Below the pieces are notes generated by a model. That model had not been told where the DNA came from. It worked only from the letters and a program-made list of their open reading frames with translations, and ran no database searches. Below are positions 42,410-50,443 of a stretch of 64,000 nucleotides of DNA, one piece after another; position 1 is the first letter of the stretch, and the number at the start of each line of letters is the position of its first letter. A program made the position numbers and the translations under genes. The stretch covers positions 2,108,001-2,172,000 of the forward strand of contig CBDDIB010000002.1 in NCBI GenBank assembly GCA_965228695.1. The letters run 5' to 3'. This DNA comes from JAJFJD01 sp965228695 (GTDB lineage: Bacteria > Pseudomonadota > Alphaproteobacteria > UBA8366).

Positions 42410-44002
42410 CTATTTGAAGCTCATGTCTTCCAGGTGGAGTTCGCTGTTGGTCGAGATGCTCGGGGTGAAGTTGATTCGGTTGCCCACCCGCGAATAGCCG
42501 ACCATATGATACATCCAGACATCCGCGACCAAGTCCTCGTTGATGATGCGGAAGACTTCCTGCCAGGTCTTGCGGCGCTCATCGCCGGACAGGGTCGAGG
42601 CCTTCTCGATCAACGCGTCGAGTTTCGGATCGCAGGTCGTGGCCTGCGCGCCTTTGCACGCATATTTGTTGAACACCGAAAAAACGGCGTCGCCATTGTT
42701 GTTGTCATGCTGGGCCTGAAGCAACACCGGCTTGCGGTCCTCGGCATACGGTTTGGTCAGGATGTCCAGCCATTCGGCGACTTCGAGCATGCGCAGCTTC
42801 ACCTTGAAGCCGACGGCTTGCAGCATCGCCATCATCGCTTCCATGGTCTCGGTCGCGTTTGGGTAGATGTTGATGCGGCCGACGATTTCGAGTTCCTTGT
42901 CGACCGGCACGCCCGCCGCCTTTGCCTCGGCGATCAACGCCTTGGCCTTCGCGGGATCGTAAGGGATGACCTTCAATTCCGGATTGTGGCCGTTGATGCT
43001 GGGGACGACGATCTGCGTCGCGTGCAGCACGTCCTTCGACAGCACCGAGCCGCGCAAAGCTTCGCGGTCGATCGCATAGTTAAGCGCCAACCGGACGCGG
43101 CGGTCATCAAGCGGCGGGCGGGTCACGTCGATCCGCAATCGGGTCGTTTCCGAGTTGGGGTAGCTGGAGTCCATCTTCGGTTCCGTCGCGTCCTGTACCG
43201 CGATATTCGGTGCGATGTCCGCTTCACCGACCTTCACCATGGCCGCGCGCACGGTCGATTCCGACCGCCAGATATAGCGTGCGCCCTCGACGACCGGCTT
43301 CTTGCCCCAATAATTTTCATTGCGTTTGACCGTGATCTCCTGACCGGCGACCCAATTGTCGAAGATGTAGGGTCCGGTTCCGATCGGGTTCAGCACGAGC
43401 TTGTCCGTCGGCGTGTTTGGAGACGATAGGGAGACGACGCCCATCCGCGTCGGAAGGATCGGCACGGGCTTGTTCGCCGAAATTTCCAGCGTGTGGGAGC
43501 CTACGGCCTTACCGACGATCTTGAGGTCGCCGAAAGATTTGGTGCGGGTTTCGCAGTCCAGTCCGCCGGTGCCGCGTGCGCCGCCCTTGCCGGCCGTATC
43601 CATCGTGCGTTTGATCGCCGCCGCCGCCGTCGCAGCATTCAACTCCGCGCCGTCGTGAAATTTGACGCCCTTGCGGATCTCAAATTGCCAAGTCTTGTCG
43701 TTCACCTTCTTCCACGAGGTTGCAAGGCGCGGCGTGATCTGGCCGTCCTTGGGATCGATCTCGGTCAACGTCTCGACGATATTCTGCTTCACGACGCGGC
43801 CGACGGTCGACCGGTTCGAATTACAGCCGTCCAGGCCTTCGGGCTCTTCGGAAAGAACGACGGTGACGATCTTATTCTGCGCATTCGCGGTGTCGGCGAA
43901 GGCGCCCATGCTGATTACGGCAACCGCCGCCGCCGCGTAGTAGGGCCAATGTTTCACGCGGAGCGGTATCCGCGCGCAGTCCTGCGAGTCAGTCGGTTTC
44001 AT
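42410..44002 (-). CDS. ABC substrate-binding protein, family 5, second operon
   Basis: 530 residues. A long N-region (about 22 residues) precedes the hydrophobic core YYAAAAVAVISMGAF, with cleavage likely after NAQ/ANA near residue 42. Family 5 features: EPEGLDGCNSNRSTV, WQFEIRKGVKFHDGAEL, PIGTGPYIFDNW, VRLALNYAIDREALR. Periplasmic; ligand unknown. GGGAGCG ribosome site. First gene of the operon 44002→38461. The closest annotation in databases would be dipeptide or glutathione type, but that is not proof of substrate. Confidence 0.92.
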   Translation of the reverse strand: MKPTDSQDCARIPLRVKHWPYYAAAAVAVISMGAFADTANAQNKIVTVVLSEEPEGLDGCNSNRSTVGRVVKQNIVETLTEIDPKDGQITPRLATSWKKVNDKTWQFEIRKGVKFHDGAELNAATAAAAIKRTMDTAGKGGARGTGGLDCETRTKSFGDLKIVGKAVGSHTLEISANKPVPILPTRMGVVSLSSPNTPTDKLVLNPIGTGPYIFDNWVAGQEITVKRNENYWGKKPVVEGARYIWRSESTVRAAMVKVGEADIAPNIAVQDATEPKMDSSYPNSETTRLRIDVTRPPLDDRRVRLALNYAIDREALRGSVLSKDVLHATQIVVPSINGHNPELKVIPYDPAKAKALIAEAKAAGVPVDKELEIVGRINIYPNATETMEAMMAMLQAVGFKVKLRMLEVAEWLDILTKPYAEDRKPVLLQAQHDNNNGDAVFSVFNKYACKGAQATTCDPKLDALIEKASTLSGDERRKTWQEVFRIINEDLVADVWMYHMVGYSRVGNRINFTPSISTNSELHLEDMSFK

Positions 44003-44031
44003 GTTTCGCTCCCGGCAATTTGGTTAGCGTG

Positions 44032-44093
44032 GGTGCGAAGGCTTCTCCGGTCTTCCGCCGTGATTTCGCCGATAGATAGTCGGCTTCGCACCC
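44032..44093. repeat. Widely spaced inverted repeat upstream of the second peptide operon
   Basis: GGGTGCGAAGC (44032–44042) and GCTTCGCACCC (44083–44093) are perfect 11-bp inverted copies, 40 bp apart, just upstream of the binding-protein start. Either two operator half-sites or a large stem-loop ending the SDR transcript. Confidence 0.55.
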
Positions 44094-44176
44094 TCAGTAG
44101 AAATCCCGTATCGATAGTTCTAGGAAAAATGCTTCCCTATTACGGGGTTGCTGTCAACTTTGGCGGCCGGATCGCG

Positions 44177-44932
44177 TTAGAACGGGATCCGCGCGCCGTC
44201 CCATGCATAGAGGTTGCCGGAATCTTCGGGCGTTAAACGGTCGAGCACGGTCAGCAACGCGTGGGCGGAATGCATCGGGTCGAAAAGTGCGTTTGCCGGC
44301 ACGCCCGATTGGAAGGGTTCGGAAAGCGCTGTATCCACCGTTCCCGGATGCAGCCCCACGCAAAGAGCATGAGGATTGCGACGGCCGAGTTCGATCGAAA
44401 GCGTTTTGATCACCATGTTCAGTGCCGCCTTCGAAGCGCGATAGGCATGCCAGCCGCCGAGCCGGTTATCGTCGATGCTGCCGACACGGGCGGATAGCGC
44501 GGCGAATGCCGATTTCCGGTCGGATGCGAGCAAGGGGAGAAAGTGTTTCGCGACCAGTGCGGGGCCGGTCGCGTTGATCCGAAACGCCCGTTCCAGCGCC
44601 GGCGCGGAGAGCGAACGCCACGTCTTCTCGGGCTGCAGCCCATCACCGTCATGCAGGATGCCCGTCGCGACAAACACGAGGTGTAGCCGGCCTACCGACT
44701 CCTCGATCGCCGCGGCGGCATCGGCGATGGATTTTTCGTCCTCGAGATCGAGAGTGTGCGCCGACTTTTCCTGCGAGCGGGACAAGCGGATGATTCGTTC
44801 AACAGCCGGCGCGACGTCGAGTTGGCGCGCAACGGCAGCGCCAATACCCCCCGACGCGCCGATGACGGCTGCGTTGATGCCGTCACCGAACGAACCGAGG
44901 TTCACCGGGTTCGTCACCGGGCCGCCCTGCAT
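44177..44932 (-). CDS. Short-chain dehydrogenase/reductase (C-factor-like)
   Basis: 251 residues from the ATG at 44932. AAVIGASGGIGAAVARQL is the cofactor site, FVATGILH replaces the NNAG block, and YRASK carries the catalytic Tyr/Lys. Ser of the triad is in SARVGSIDDN. Resembles C-signal/C-factor SDRs. An alternative GTG start at 44917 overlaps the upstream stop as GTGA and has AGGGCGG ahead, so the true start may be five residues later. Overlaps the DCC-protein gene; probably cotranscribed with it. Confidence 0.85.
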   Translation of the reverse strand: MQGGPVTNPVNLGSFGDGINAAVIGASGGIGAAVARQLDVAPAVERIIRLSRSQEKSAHTLDLEDEKSIADAAAAIEESVGRLHLVFVATGILHDGDGLQPEKTWRSLSAPALERAFRINATGPALVAKHFLPLLASDRKSAFAALSARVGSIDDNRLGGWHAYRASKAALNMVIKTLSIELGRRNPHALCVGLHPGTVDTALSEPFQSGVPANALFDPMHSAHALLTVLDRLTPEDSGNLYAWDGARIPF

Positions 44933-45318
44933 TTCGAAAGGCGCAGAAGCGCAGACTGGACTGCCGGGCGAACGGTCAGGAACAAGTCGTAGGCCCTGTT
45001 GAGGAACCACGCGAGAGGGCGCGCCCGAAACAGCCGACTCCATATCCGGAACGCCGGCAATACGCGCCATACCTCCCGGAATGCGTCGCCACCGGAAACC
45101 AGCCTGCCGCCGGCGTCAACGACATGGAACCGCGCCATCGCATCGGCTTTCGACAACCTGGGTGCGACCGTGTTGCCGGCGCATTGGCTGACATCGACCC
45201 AGTCTACGGCCCCGGCATTCCTACATTTCCGGTAGAAACCGATCTCGCGCACGCAGAGGGGGCAACTGCCGTCATAGAAAACCGTAACCTCTTTGGATTT
45301 GTCGCGCGGGATGTACAT
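44914..45318 (-). CDS. DCC family thiol-disulfide oxidoreductase-like protein (DUF393)
   Basis: 134 residues from the ATG at 45318. The DCC motif VFYDGSCPLCVREIGFYRK (Asp-X-X-Cys-X-X-Cys) lies at about residues 12–30. Family members have a thioredoxin-like fold and are of uncertain function. The frame runs back to 45405, but relatives start near this ATG. Overlaps the SDR gene downstream. Confidence 0.88.
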   Translation of the reverse strand: MYIPRDKSKEVTVFYDGSCPLCVREIGFYRKCRNAGAVDWVDVSQCAGNTVAPRLSKADAMARFHVVDAGGRLVSGGDAFREVWRVLPAFRIWSRLFRARPLAWFLNRAYDLFLTVRPAVQSALLRLSKCRAAR

Positions 45319-45494
45319 CGATGCACCGGTTTCAAAATATTGGTCGCATGTAACAGTACGGGATTGGAAGCCGCTTGGATTTCCGGCCCGACGGTTGGTG
45401 AACATCGGTTTCCGCTATTTGAAACCTCGCACGCAGAGTGATCCAAAGCCGCCTCCGGTGCGTAGCACTAGAAAGAACGACGGAGGATCGAGAA

Positions 45495-45674
45495 ATGGCA
45501 GCGAACGCTCAACTCATGGCGCAGATTTTGTCCCAACAGATTGCGATGTTGAAGCAGGTCGGCTTACACCAGACGGCCGCACAGGCTTCCGATGAAGTGC
45601 GTCACCTCGAATTGCTCGCTCAAATTCAGGCGTCGCAGCAAGAATTCCGCCAACCGTTCCGCACGATCGCCTAA
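45495..45674 (+). CDS. Small helical protein, unknown
   Basis: 59 residues; GGAGG lies 8 bases before the ATG, which argues for real translation. Gln-rich and almost entirely helical (QLMAQILSQQIAMLKQVGL … HLELLAQIQASQQEF), so probably a small coiled-coil. No cysteines, no membrane segment. Not recognised. Between the divergent DCC gene and the convergent aldolase gene. Confidence 0.5.
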   Translation: MAANAQLMAQILSQQIAMLKQVGLHQTAAQASDEVRHLELLAQIQASQQEFRQPFRTIA

Positions 45675-45715
45675 TCGGCGCCCCAACCCGGCAGATTCAG
45701 GCACGCCGTTCGTCT

Positions 45716-46504
45716 CTATGTCCGACCCGCGGCATTTTTGAGCGCCGGTAGCGCCGCATTGGCGGCGTTGAACACCATGGCGGCGTCGTTCGAGTAAGGA
45801 AGCCACTGCGCGCCCTTGCCCAGCCAATGAGTCGCTTTCTCCACGGTATGGCTGGTCAATCCGCAGGGCGTGCCCGCTTCCTTGCAGGTCGCAAATATCT
45901 CATCGATCACGGCCAGCAGATCCGGATGCTCCAGTTCGCCGGGGATACCCATATCCTGCGACAGGTCGTCCGGACCGATCATGATCGCGTCGACGCCATC
46001 GACCGCGCAGATATCGGCTAGGTTGGCGACGCCGGTCTGGCTTTCGATCATCACGACCGACAATGTGTGCGCATTCAGGTGCTTGGTCATGGCATCCGTA
46101 TCGCCGGATATGTAATCCGTGTGCGGGCCACGCAGATTCAGCGGGCGGTGCCCCATCGGGTGGAACTTCGTTGCCGACAGGATCGTCTGAATCTGTTCCA
46201 CGGTATCGATCGAGGGCAAGACCAACCCTTGGGCACCGGAGTCGAGCAAGCGCGTCAGGTCGTGCGGATCGCGCGTGCCCGGCGGGCGGACGAACGGCGT
46301 CAGTCCCGCCTCGCGCGCCATCAGCAGCAGCGGCCCCACCGTATCGAGTCCGAAATCCGTGTGCTCCATCTCGATGATGACGAAATCGAAGCCGCAGGCC
46401 GCATATAGGGAGATGATGCGCGGGTGCGGACACAGCGTCACCCAGGTGCCGATGGCGGGTTTGCCGTCCTGTAGAATTTCCCGGACCGTGTTCGATTTGA
46501 TCAT
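45716..46504 (-). CDS. HpcH/HpaI-type aldolase
   Basis: 262 residues. TIM-barrel class II pyruvate aldolase: IIEMEHTDFGLDT (metal Glu/Asp region), FVRPPGTRDPHDLTRLLDSG, catalytic Arg and the metal-binding MIESQTGVAN and GPDDLSQDMG blocks. Family members cleave 4-hydroxy-2-oxo acids to pyruvate and an aldehyde. Last gene of the minus-strand TRAP–Hyu unit, 24 bp after the HyuB-like gene, so it may work on a product of that pathway. Confidence 0.9.
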   Translation of the reverse strand: MIKSNTVREILQDGKPAIGTWVTLCPHPRIISLYAACGFDFVIIEMEHTDFGLDTVGPLLLMAREAGLTPFVRPPGTRDPHDLTRLLDSGAQGLVLPSIDTVEQIQTILSATKFHPMGHRPLNLRGPHTDYISGDTDAMTKHLNAHTLSVVMIESQTGVANLADICAVDGVDAIMIGPDDLSQDMGIPGELEHPDLLAVIDEIFATCKEAGTPCGLTSHTVEKATHWLGKGAQWLPYSNDAAMVFNAANAALPALKNAAGRT

Positions 46505-46528
46505 GCCTTCTCTCCTGATCGAAATGCG

Positions 46529-48250
46529 TCAGCGTTGTTGGGTGCGGAGCGACTCTGTCGCCGCGGCGTCGAGGCTTCCGTCGGGCATGGTGACGACCCC
46601 ATAGTCCCGCCGCGCCGCTTCGGCGGTGACAAGGCCGTTCCGGACGTCGTCGGCGACCTGCGCGGCATCGCGCGTCAGGGGATTGCCATAGCCGCCGCCG
46701 CCGGGCATTTCCACGATCAACCGGTCCAGGGCGGGTACGACTTGAAAACCCTTGTTGCGGAGTTCGGCGCCGGAATCGAGCCGCAGCCGGCCCTTTTCGC
46801 CGGGCGCACCGCCGTCGCGGCCGCGGGCCGGAAAGACCACGCGCTCGAAACTGGCGAAGATGCCGAAGGGCACGTCCTCGCGGTTCGTCAGTTCCATGGT
46901 TTGGCCGAGCCCGCCGCGCTGTGCGCCCGCGCCGCCGGAATCGGTCCGGTAATCCTTGCGCCAGATTACGATCGGGGTGATCGCCTCGGTGATCTCGACC
47001 GGGACATTGCGGACGCCGCTCGGAAAGGGCGTCGCGGACAAACCGTCCTGCTTGGGCCGCGCGCCCGCGCCGCCGCTGTGGAAACTGGTCACCATGAAGG
47101 CCGTCGACCCGTCGGCGCCGCTGCCGGTGATGCCGTGCCCCGCGCCGAGCTTCAGATTCCAGAGGTTCGACGTGCCCTCCGCCGGGACGCGGTCGGGCAT
47201 CGCCTGGTGGATCGCGCCGAACACGACGTCCGGCAGCATGTGGCCGATCGTCGAGCGGGCGACGACGGCGCAGGGATGTGGGGCATTGACGATGGTGTTC
47301 TCAGGCGCGGTGACTTTGATCGAGTCAAGCGATCCGGCGTTGTTCGGGACGCGAGGGGCGACGATGCAACGGACGCCGAAGGCGGTATAGGCTTCGGTGT
47401 AGCACATCGGACAATTAATCCCGCGGTCCGATGTGCCGGACGTGCCGTCGAAATCCACCCGGATTTCCGTTTCGTCGATGGTGACGGCCGCGCAGAGATC
47501 GATCGGTTCCTCGTAACCGTCGATCCGCATGCTGCTGGTCCACGTTCCCTTCGGCAGCTTGGCGATCGCTTCGTTCATCGCGACGCGGCTCTGCTCGATG
47601 ATATACACGCCGAGGTCGTCCAATGCGTCGAGTTCGTATTCGTCCATCATGGCGAGCAACCGGCGGCTGCCGGTTTCGTTGCAGGCGACCAGGGCATAGA
47701 TGTCGCCCTCGACCTGCACCGGTTCGCGCACATTGGCCCGGATCAGGGTCAGCAGCCATTCGTCCATTTCGCCGCCGCGTGCCAGCGGCATGATCGGGAT
47801 GAACAGGCCCTCGTGATAGACCTGCTTGCCGTCCGGCGCGAGGCCGATGCCGCCGATGTCGACAAGGTGGCTGGTGCAGGCGAACAGGGCGACCGGCTTG
47901 CCGTCCTTGAAGGTCGGCGACACGACCGTCAGGTCGTGCAGATGTCCGGTCCCTTTCCAAGGATCGTTGGTAATGTAGGCGTCGCCCTCTTTCATCTGAT
48001 CGGCGGGGAACACCTTGAGGAAATGAACCACCGCGCGCGCCATCGAATTCACGTGACCGGGCGTGCCGGTCACCGCCTGGGCCAGCATCTGGCCGTCGCA
48101 ATCGAAAACCCCGGCGGACACGTCGCCCGCCTCGCGGGTCGAGGTGCTGAAGGCGGTTCGCACGAGCGTCTGGGCCTGTTCCTCGACGACGGAAATCAGG
48201 CGAGTCCACATCACCTCGTGGCGGATTTCATGGAGTCGGTTTTCGGTCAT
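46529..48250 (-). CDS. Hydantoinase B/oxoprolinase family subunit, first pair
   Basis: 573 residues, the usual HyuB size. Blocks: LVRTAFSTSTREAGDVSAGVFDCDG near 30, GDAYITNDPWKGTGHLHDLTV near 95, CPMCYTEAYTAFGVR, and the C-terminal GGGGYGNP. HyuB pairs with HyuA in ATP-dependent N-methylhydantoinase, 5-oxoprolinase or acetone/acetophenone carboxylase-type complexes. The HyuA partner is encoded 4 bp upstream. Confidence 0.92.
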   Translation of the reverse strand: MTENRLHEIRHEVMWTRLISVVEEQAQTLVRTAFSTSTREAGDVSAGVFDCDGQMLAQAVTGTPGHVNSMARAVVHFLKVFPADQMKEGDAYITNDPWKGTGHLHDLTVVSPTFKDGKPVALFACTSHLVDIGGIGLAPDGKQVYHEGLFIPIMPLARGGEMDEWLLTLIRANVREPVQVEGDIYALVACNETGSRRLLAMMDEYELDALDDLGVYIIEQSRVAMNEAIAKLPKGTWTSSMRIDGYEEPIDLCAAVTIDETEIRVDFDGTSGTSDRGINCPMCYTEAYTAFGVRCIVAPRVPNNAGSLDSIKVTAPENTIVNAPHPCAVVARSTIGHMLPDVVFGAIHQAMPDRVPAEGTSNLWNLKLGAGHGITGSGADGSTAFMVTSFHSGGAGARPKQDGLSATPFPSGVRNVPVEITEAITPIVIWRKDYRTDSGGAGAQRGGLGQTMELTNREDVPFGIFASFERVVFPARGRDGGAPGEKGRLRLDSGAELRNKGFQVVPALDRLIVEMPGGGGYGNPLTRDAAQVADDVRNGLVTAEAARRDYGVVTMPDGSLDAAATESLRTQQR

Positions 48251-48254
48251 CGGG

Positions 48255-50330
48255 TTACGCCTCCCGCGCTATGACGATCTGGCCGATTTGGTTCACGGTT
48301 GCGTTGAAACCGGTCGGCACGAATGTCGATGTTTCGTCCTCCACGATGATCGCCGGCGACGGAACCGCGGCGCCTGGCCGAAGAGCATCGCGTTGGTAGA
48401 TCGCCGCATCGATCATGACGCCGCTGTCGATATCAAGGACCGGCCGCGTGCCGTCCGCTTCGGCGTCATATTGCTGATCGGGCGGGCCCACCGCTTCGGG
48501 GAGCGGCTGATCGGTGGCCAGCGACAGCGTCCAGCTCAGAATCTCGATTTCGAGGTTGGGAATGGTGCGGGAATAGAGCGAGCGGTACTCGCGGTCGAAC
48601 GCTGATTCAAAGATCGCGGCATCTTCCGATCCATAATCCCGTGAGGGCAAGGTGACGGCGATCTCGTGCCCCTGGCCACGGTAGCGCATAAAGGCGGTGC
48701 GTACTTCGGCGAGCGCCTCGTTCGGCGCGCCCATGCGAACGACGGATTCTGCCTCCGTGCGCATATCGCGGAACAGGTCGTTGACAAAATCCGTGTCGAA
48801 TTTCGGCAAGGACATGAACCGTGTGCGCACCACCTCGTAGGCGATCGGTGCGCGCAGGAATCCTACTGCCGAACCAACCCCGGCTCCCTGCGGCACGATG
48901 ATCCGGTCCACGCCGAGCTTACCGGCAAGCCGCGCGGCATGCAGCGGTGCGGCCCCGCCGAAGGCGATCAGCGTGCGGTCCGCGGTCTCCTTTCCGTTCT
49001 CGATCGCGTGGACGCGGGCCGCATTGGCCATGTTTTCCGTGACGATTTCGGATATGCCCGCGGCGGCGATTTCGGTCGTCATGTCGCGCGGGCCGCCGAC
49101 GACCCGGTCGACCGCCTCTCTCGCCCGCGCGGGGTCGATGGTTACCTTGCCGCCGGCGAACTTGGCGGGATCGATCTTTCCCATCGCCACGTCCGCGTCG
49201 GTCACGGTTGGTTGTTCGCCGCTGCGCGCATAGGCAGCCGGACCGGGGTCCGACCCGGCGCTTTCCGGACCGACCGTGATGCGCTGCAACTCGTCCAGTG
49301 ACGCGATCGAGCCGCCGCCGGCGCCGATCTCCACCATGTCGATGACCGGAATGCGAATCGGCAAGCCGCTGCCCTTCAGGAAGCGATACATACGGGCCAC
49401 CTCAAAGTGGCGGGAGAGCTGCGGCCGGTAGTCGTCGATCAAGGTGATCTTGGCCGTGGTACCCCCCATGTCGAAGGACAGCGCCTTTCCGATGCTGTTC
49501 TCGGCGGCGATGTTGAGCGCCAGGATCGCGCCGCCGGCCGGACCTGACTCGACCAGACGGATCGGGAAGGCCATGGCCGTCTCCACAGTCGTGACGCCGC
49601 CGCTCGACATCATGAGCAGCAGCGGGCAAGCGACTCCGATGTCCTTCAACCCGGACCGCAGCCGATCGAGATATCCCGCCATCATCGGTTGGACATATGC
49701 ATTGGCGCAGGCCGTTGACGTGCGATCGTATTCGCGGATTTCCGGGCACACCTCGCACGACAAGGTGATGGCAACGTCGGGCAATGCCGCGGCGAGGATG
49801 TCGCGCACCCGGATTTCATGGTCCGGGTTCACATAACTGTGCAACAGGCACACGGCGACGGCCTCGACGTCTTGCTCCTGGAGCACCGGCACCAACGCGT
49901 TGACCGCGTCTTCGTCCAACTCGCGCAGGACCGTCCCGTCGGCGGCAATCCGTTCGGGGACGGTGTGACGCCGATAGCGCGGCACCAGCGGTGTCGGCCG
50001 CTCCATATAGACGTCGTATTGTTCGAACCGGTGCTCGTATGCGATCTCGACCGAATCGCGGAACCCGTCGGTCGTCACCAGCGCCGTGTGCGCGCCTTTG
50101 CGTTCGATCAACGCATTGGTGGCGAGCGTCGTACCGTGGATTGCGAGTTCGAGACCGTCCGGCGCAATGCCCGACTCCGTCAGGATGCGATTGACGCCAT
50201 CGAGGACGCCTTTCTCCGGTGCTTGGGGCGTCGTCAACACCTTCGTGCTGAAACGCTCGCCGCCGCTTTCCACGACGACATCGGTAAACGTGCCACCGAT
50301 ATCGACCGCCAATCTATTGCCACCATTCAT
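48255..50330 (-). CDS. Hydantoinase A/oxoprolinase family subunit, first pair
   Basis: 691 residues. LAVDIGGTFTDVVVE at the N-terminus and LSFDMGGTTAKITLI in the middle are the two phosphate loops of the actin-like ATPase fold; IHGTTLATNALIERKGA is the family signature. The central MVEIGAGGGSIAS and C-terminal domains are complete. Supplies ATP activation to the HyuB subunit. 113 bp downstream of the TRAP permease gene, same strand. Confidence 0.93.
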   Translation of the reverse strand: MNGGNRLAVDIGGTFTDVVVESGGERFSTKVLTTPQAPEKGVLDGVNRILTESGIAPDGLELAIHGTTLATNALIERKGAHTALVTTDGFRDSVEIAYEHRFEQYDVYMERPTPLVPRYRRHTVPERIAADGTVLRELDEDAVNALVPVLQEQDVEAVAVCLLHSYVNPDHEIRVRDILAAALPDVAITLSCEVCPEIREYDRTSTACANAYVQPMMAGYLDRLRSGLKDIGVACPLLLMMSSGGVTTVETAMAFPIRLVESGPAGGAILALNIAAENSIGKALSFDMGGTTAKITLIDDYRPQLSRHFEVARMYRFLKGSGLPIRIPVIDMVEIGAGGGSIASLDELQRITVGPESAGSDPGPAAYARSGEQPTVTDADVAMGKIDPAKFAGGKVTIDPARAREAVDRVVGGPRDMTTEIAAAGISEIVTENMANAARVHAIENGKETADRTLIAFGGAAPLHAARLAGKLGVDRIIVPQGAGVGSAVGFLRAPIAYEVVRTRFMSLPKFDTDFVNDLFRDMRTEAESVVRMGAPNEALAEVRTAFMRYRGQGHEIAVTLPSRDYGSEDAAIFESAFDREYRSLYSRTIPNLEIEILSWTLSLATDQPLPEAVGPPDQQYDAEADGTRPVLDIDSGVMIDAAIYQRDALRPGAAVPSPAIIVEDETSTFVPTGFNATVNQIGQIVIAREA

Positions 50331-50443
50331 TTACGCAGAGGTCCTGTCTTCCCGTGTTGAGCGGATGCTGTTCTCTCGTCGGAGACGGGGAAATCGTGAG
50401 ACGTGAACGCCGCCGACGCGAGCCGGCATGTTTCAAACCGTAT

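Noticed and set aside
46535..48274. 579-codon open frame on the plus strand
   Set aside because: Antisense to the first HyuB gene, which is full length with all family blocks.
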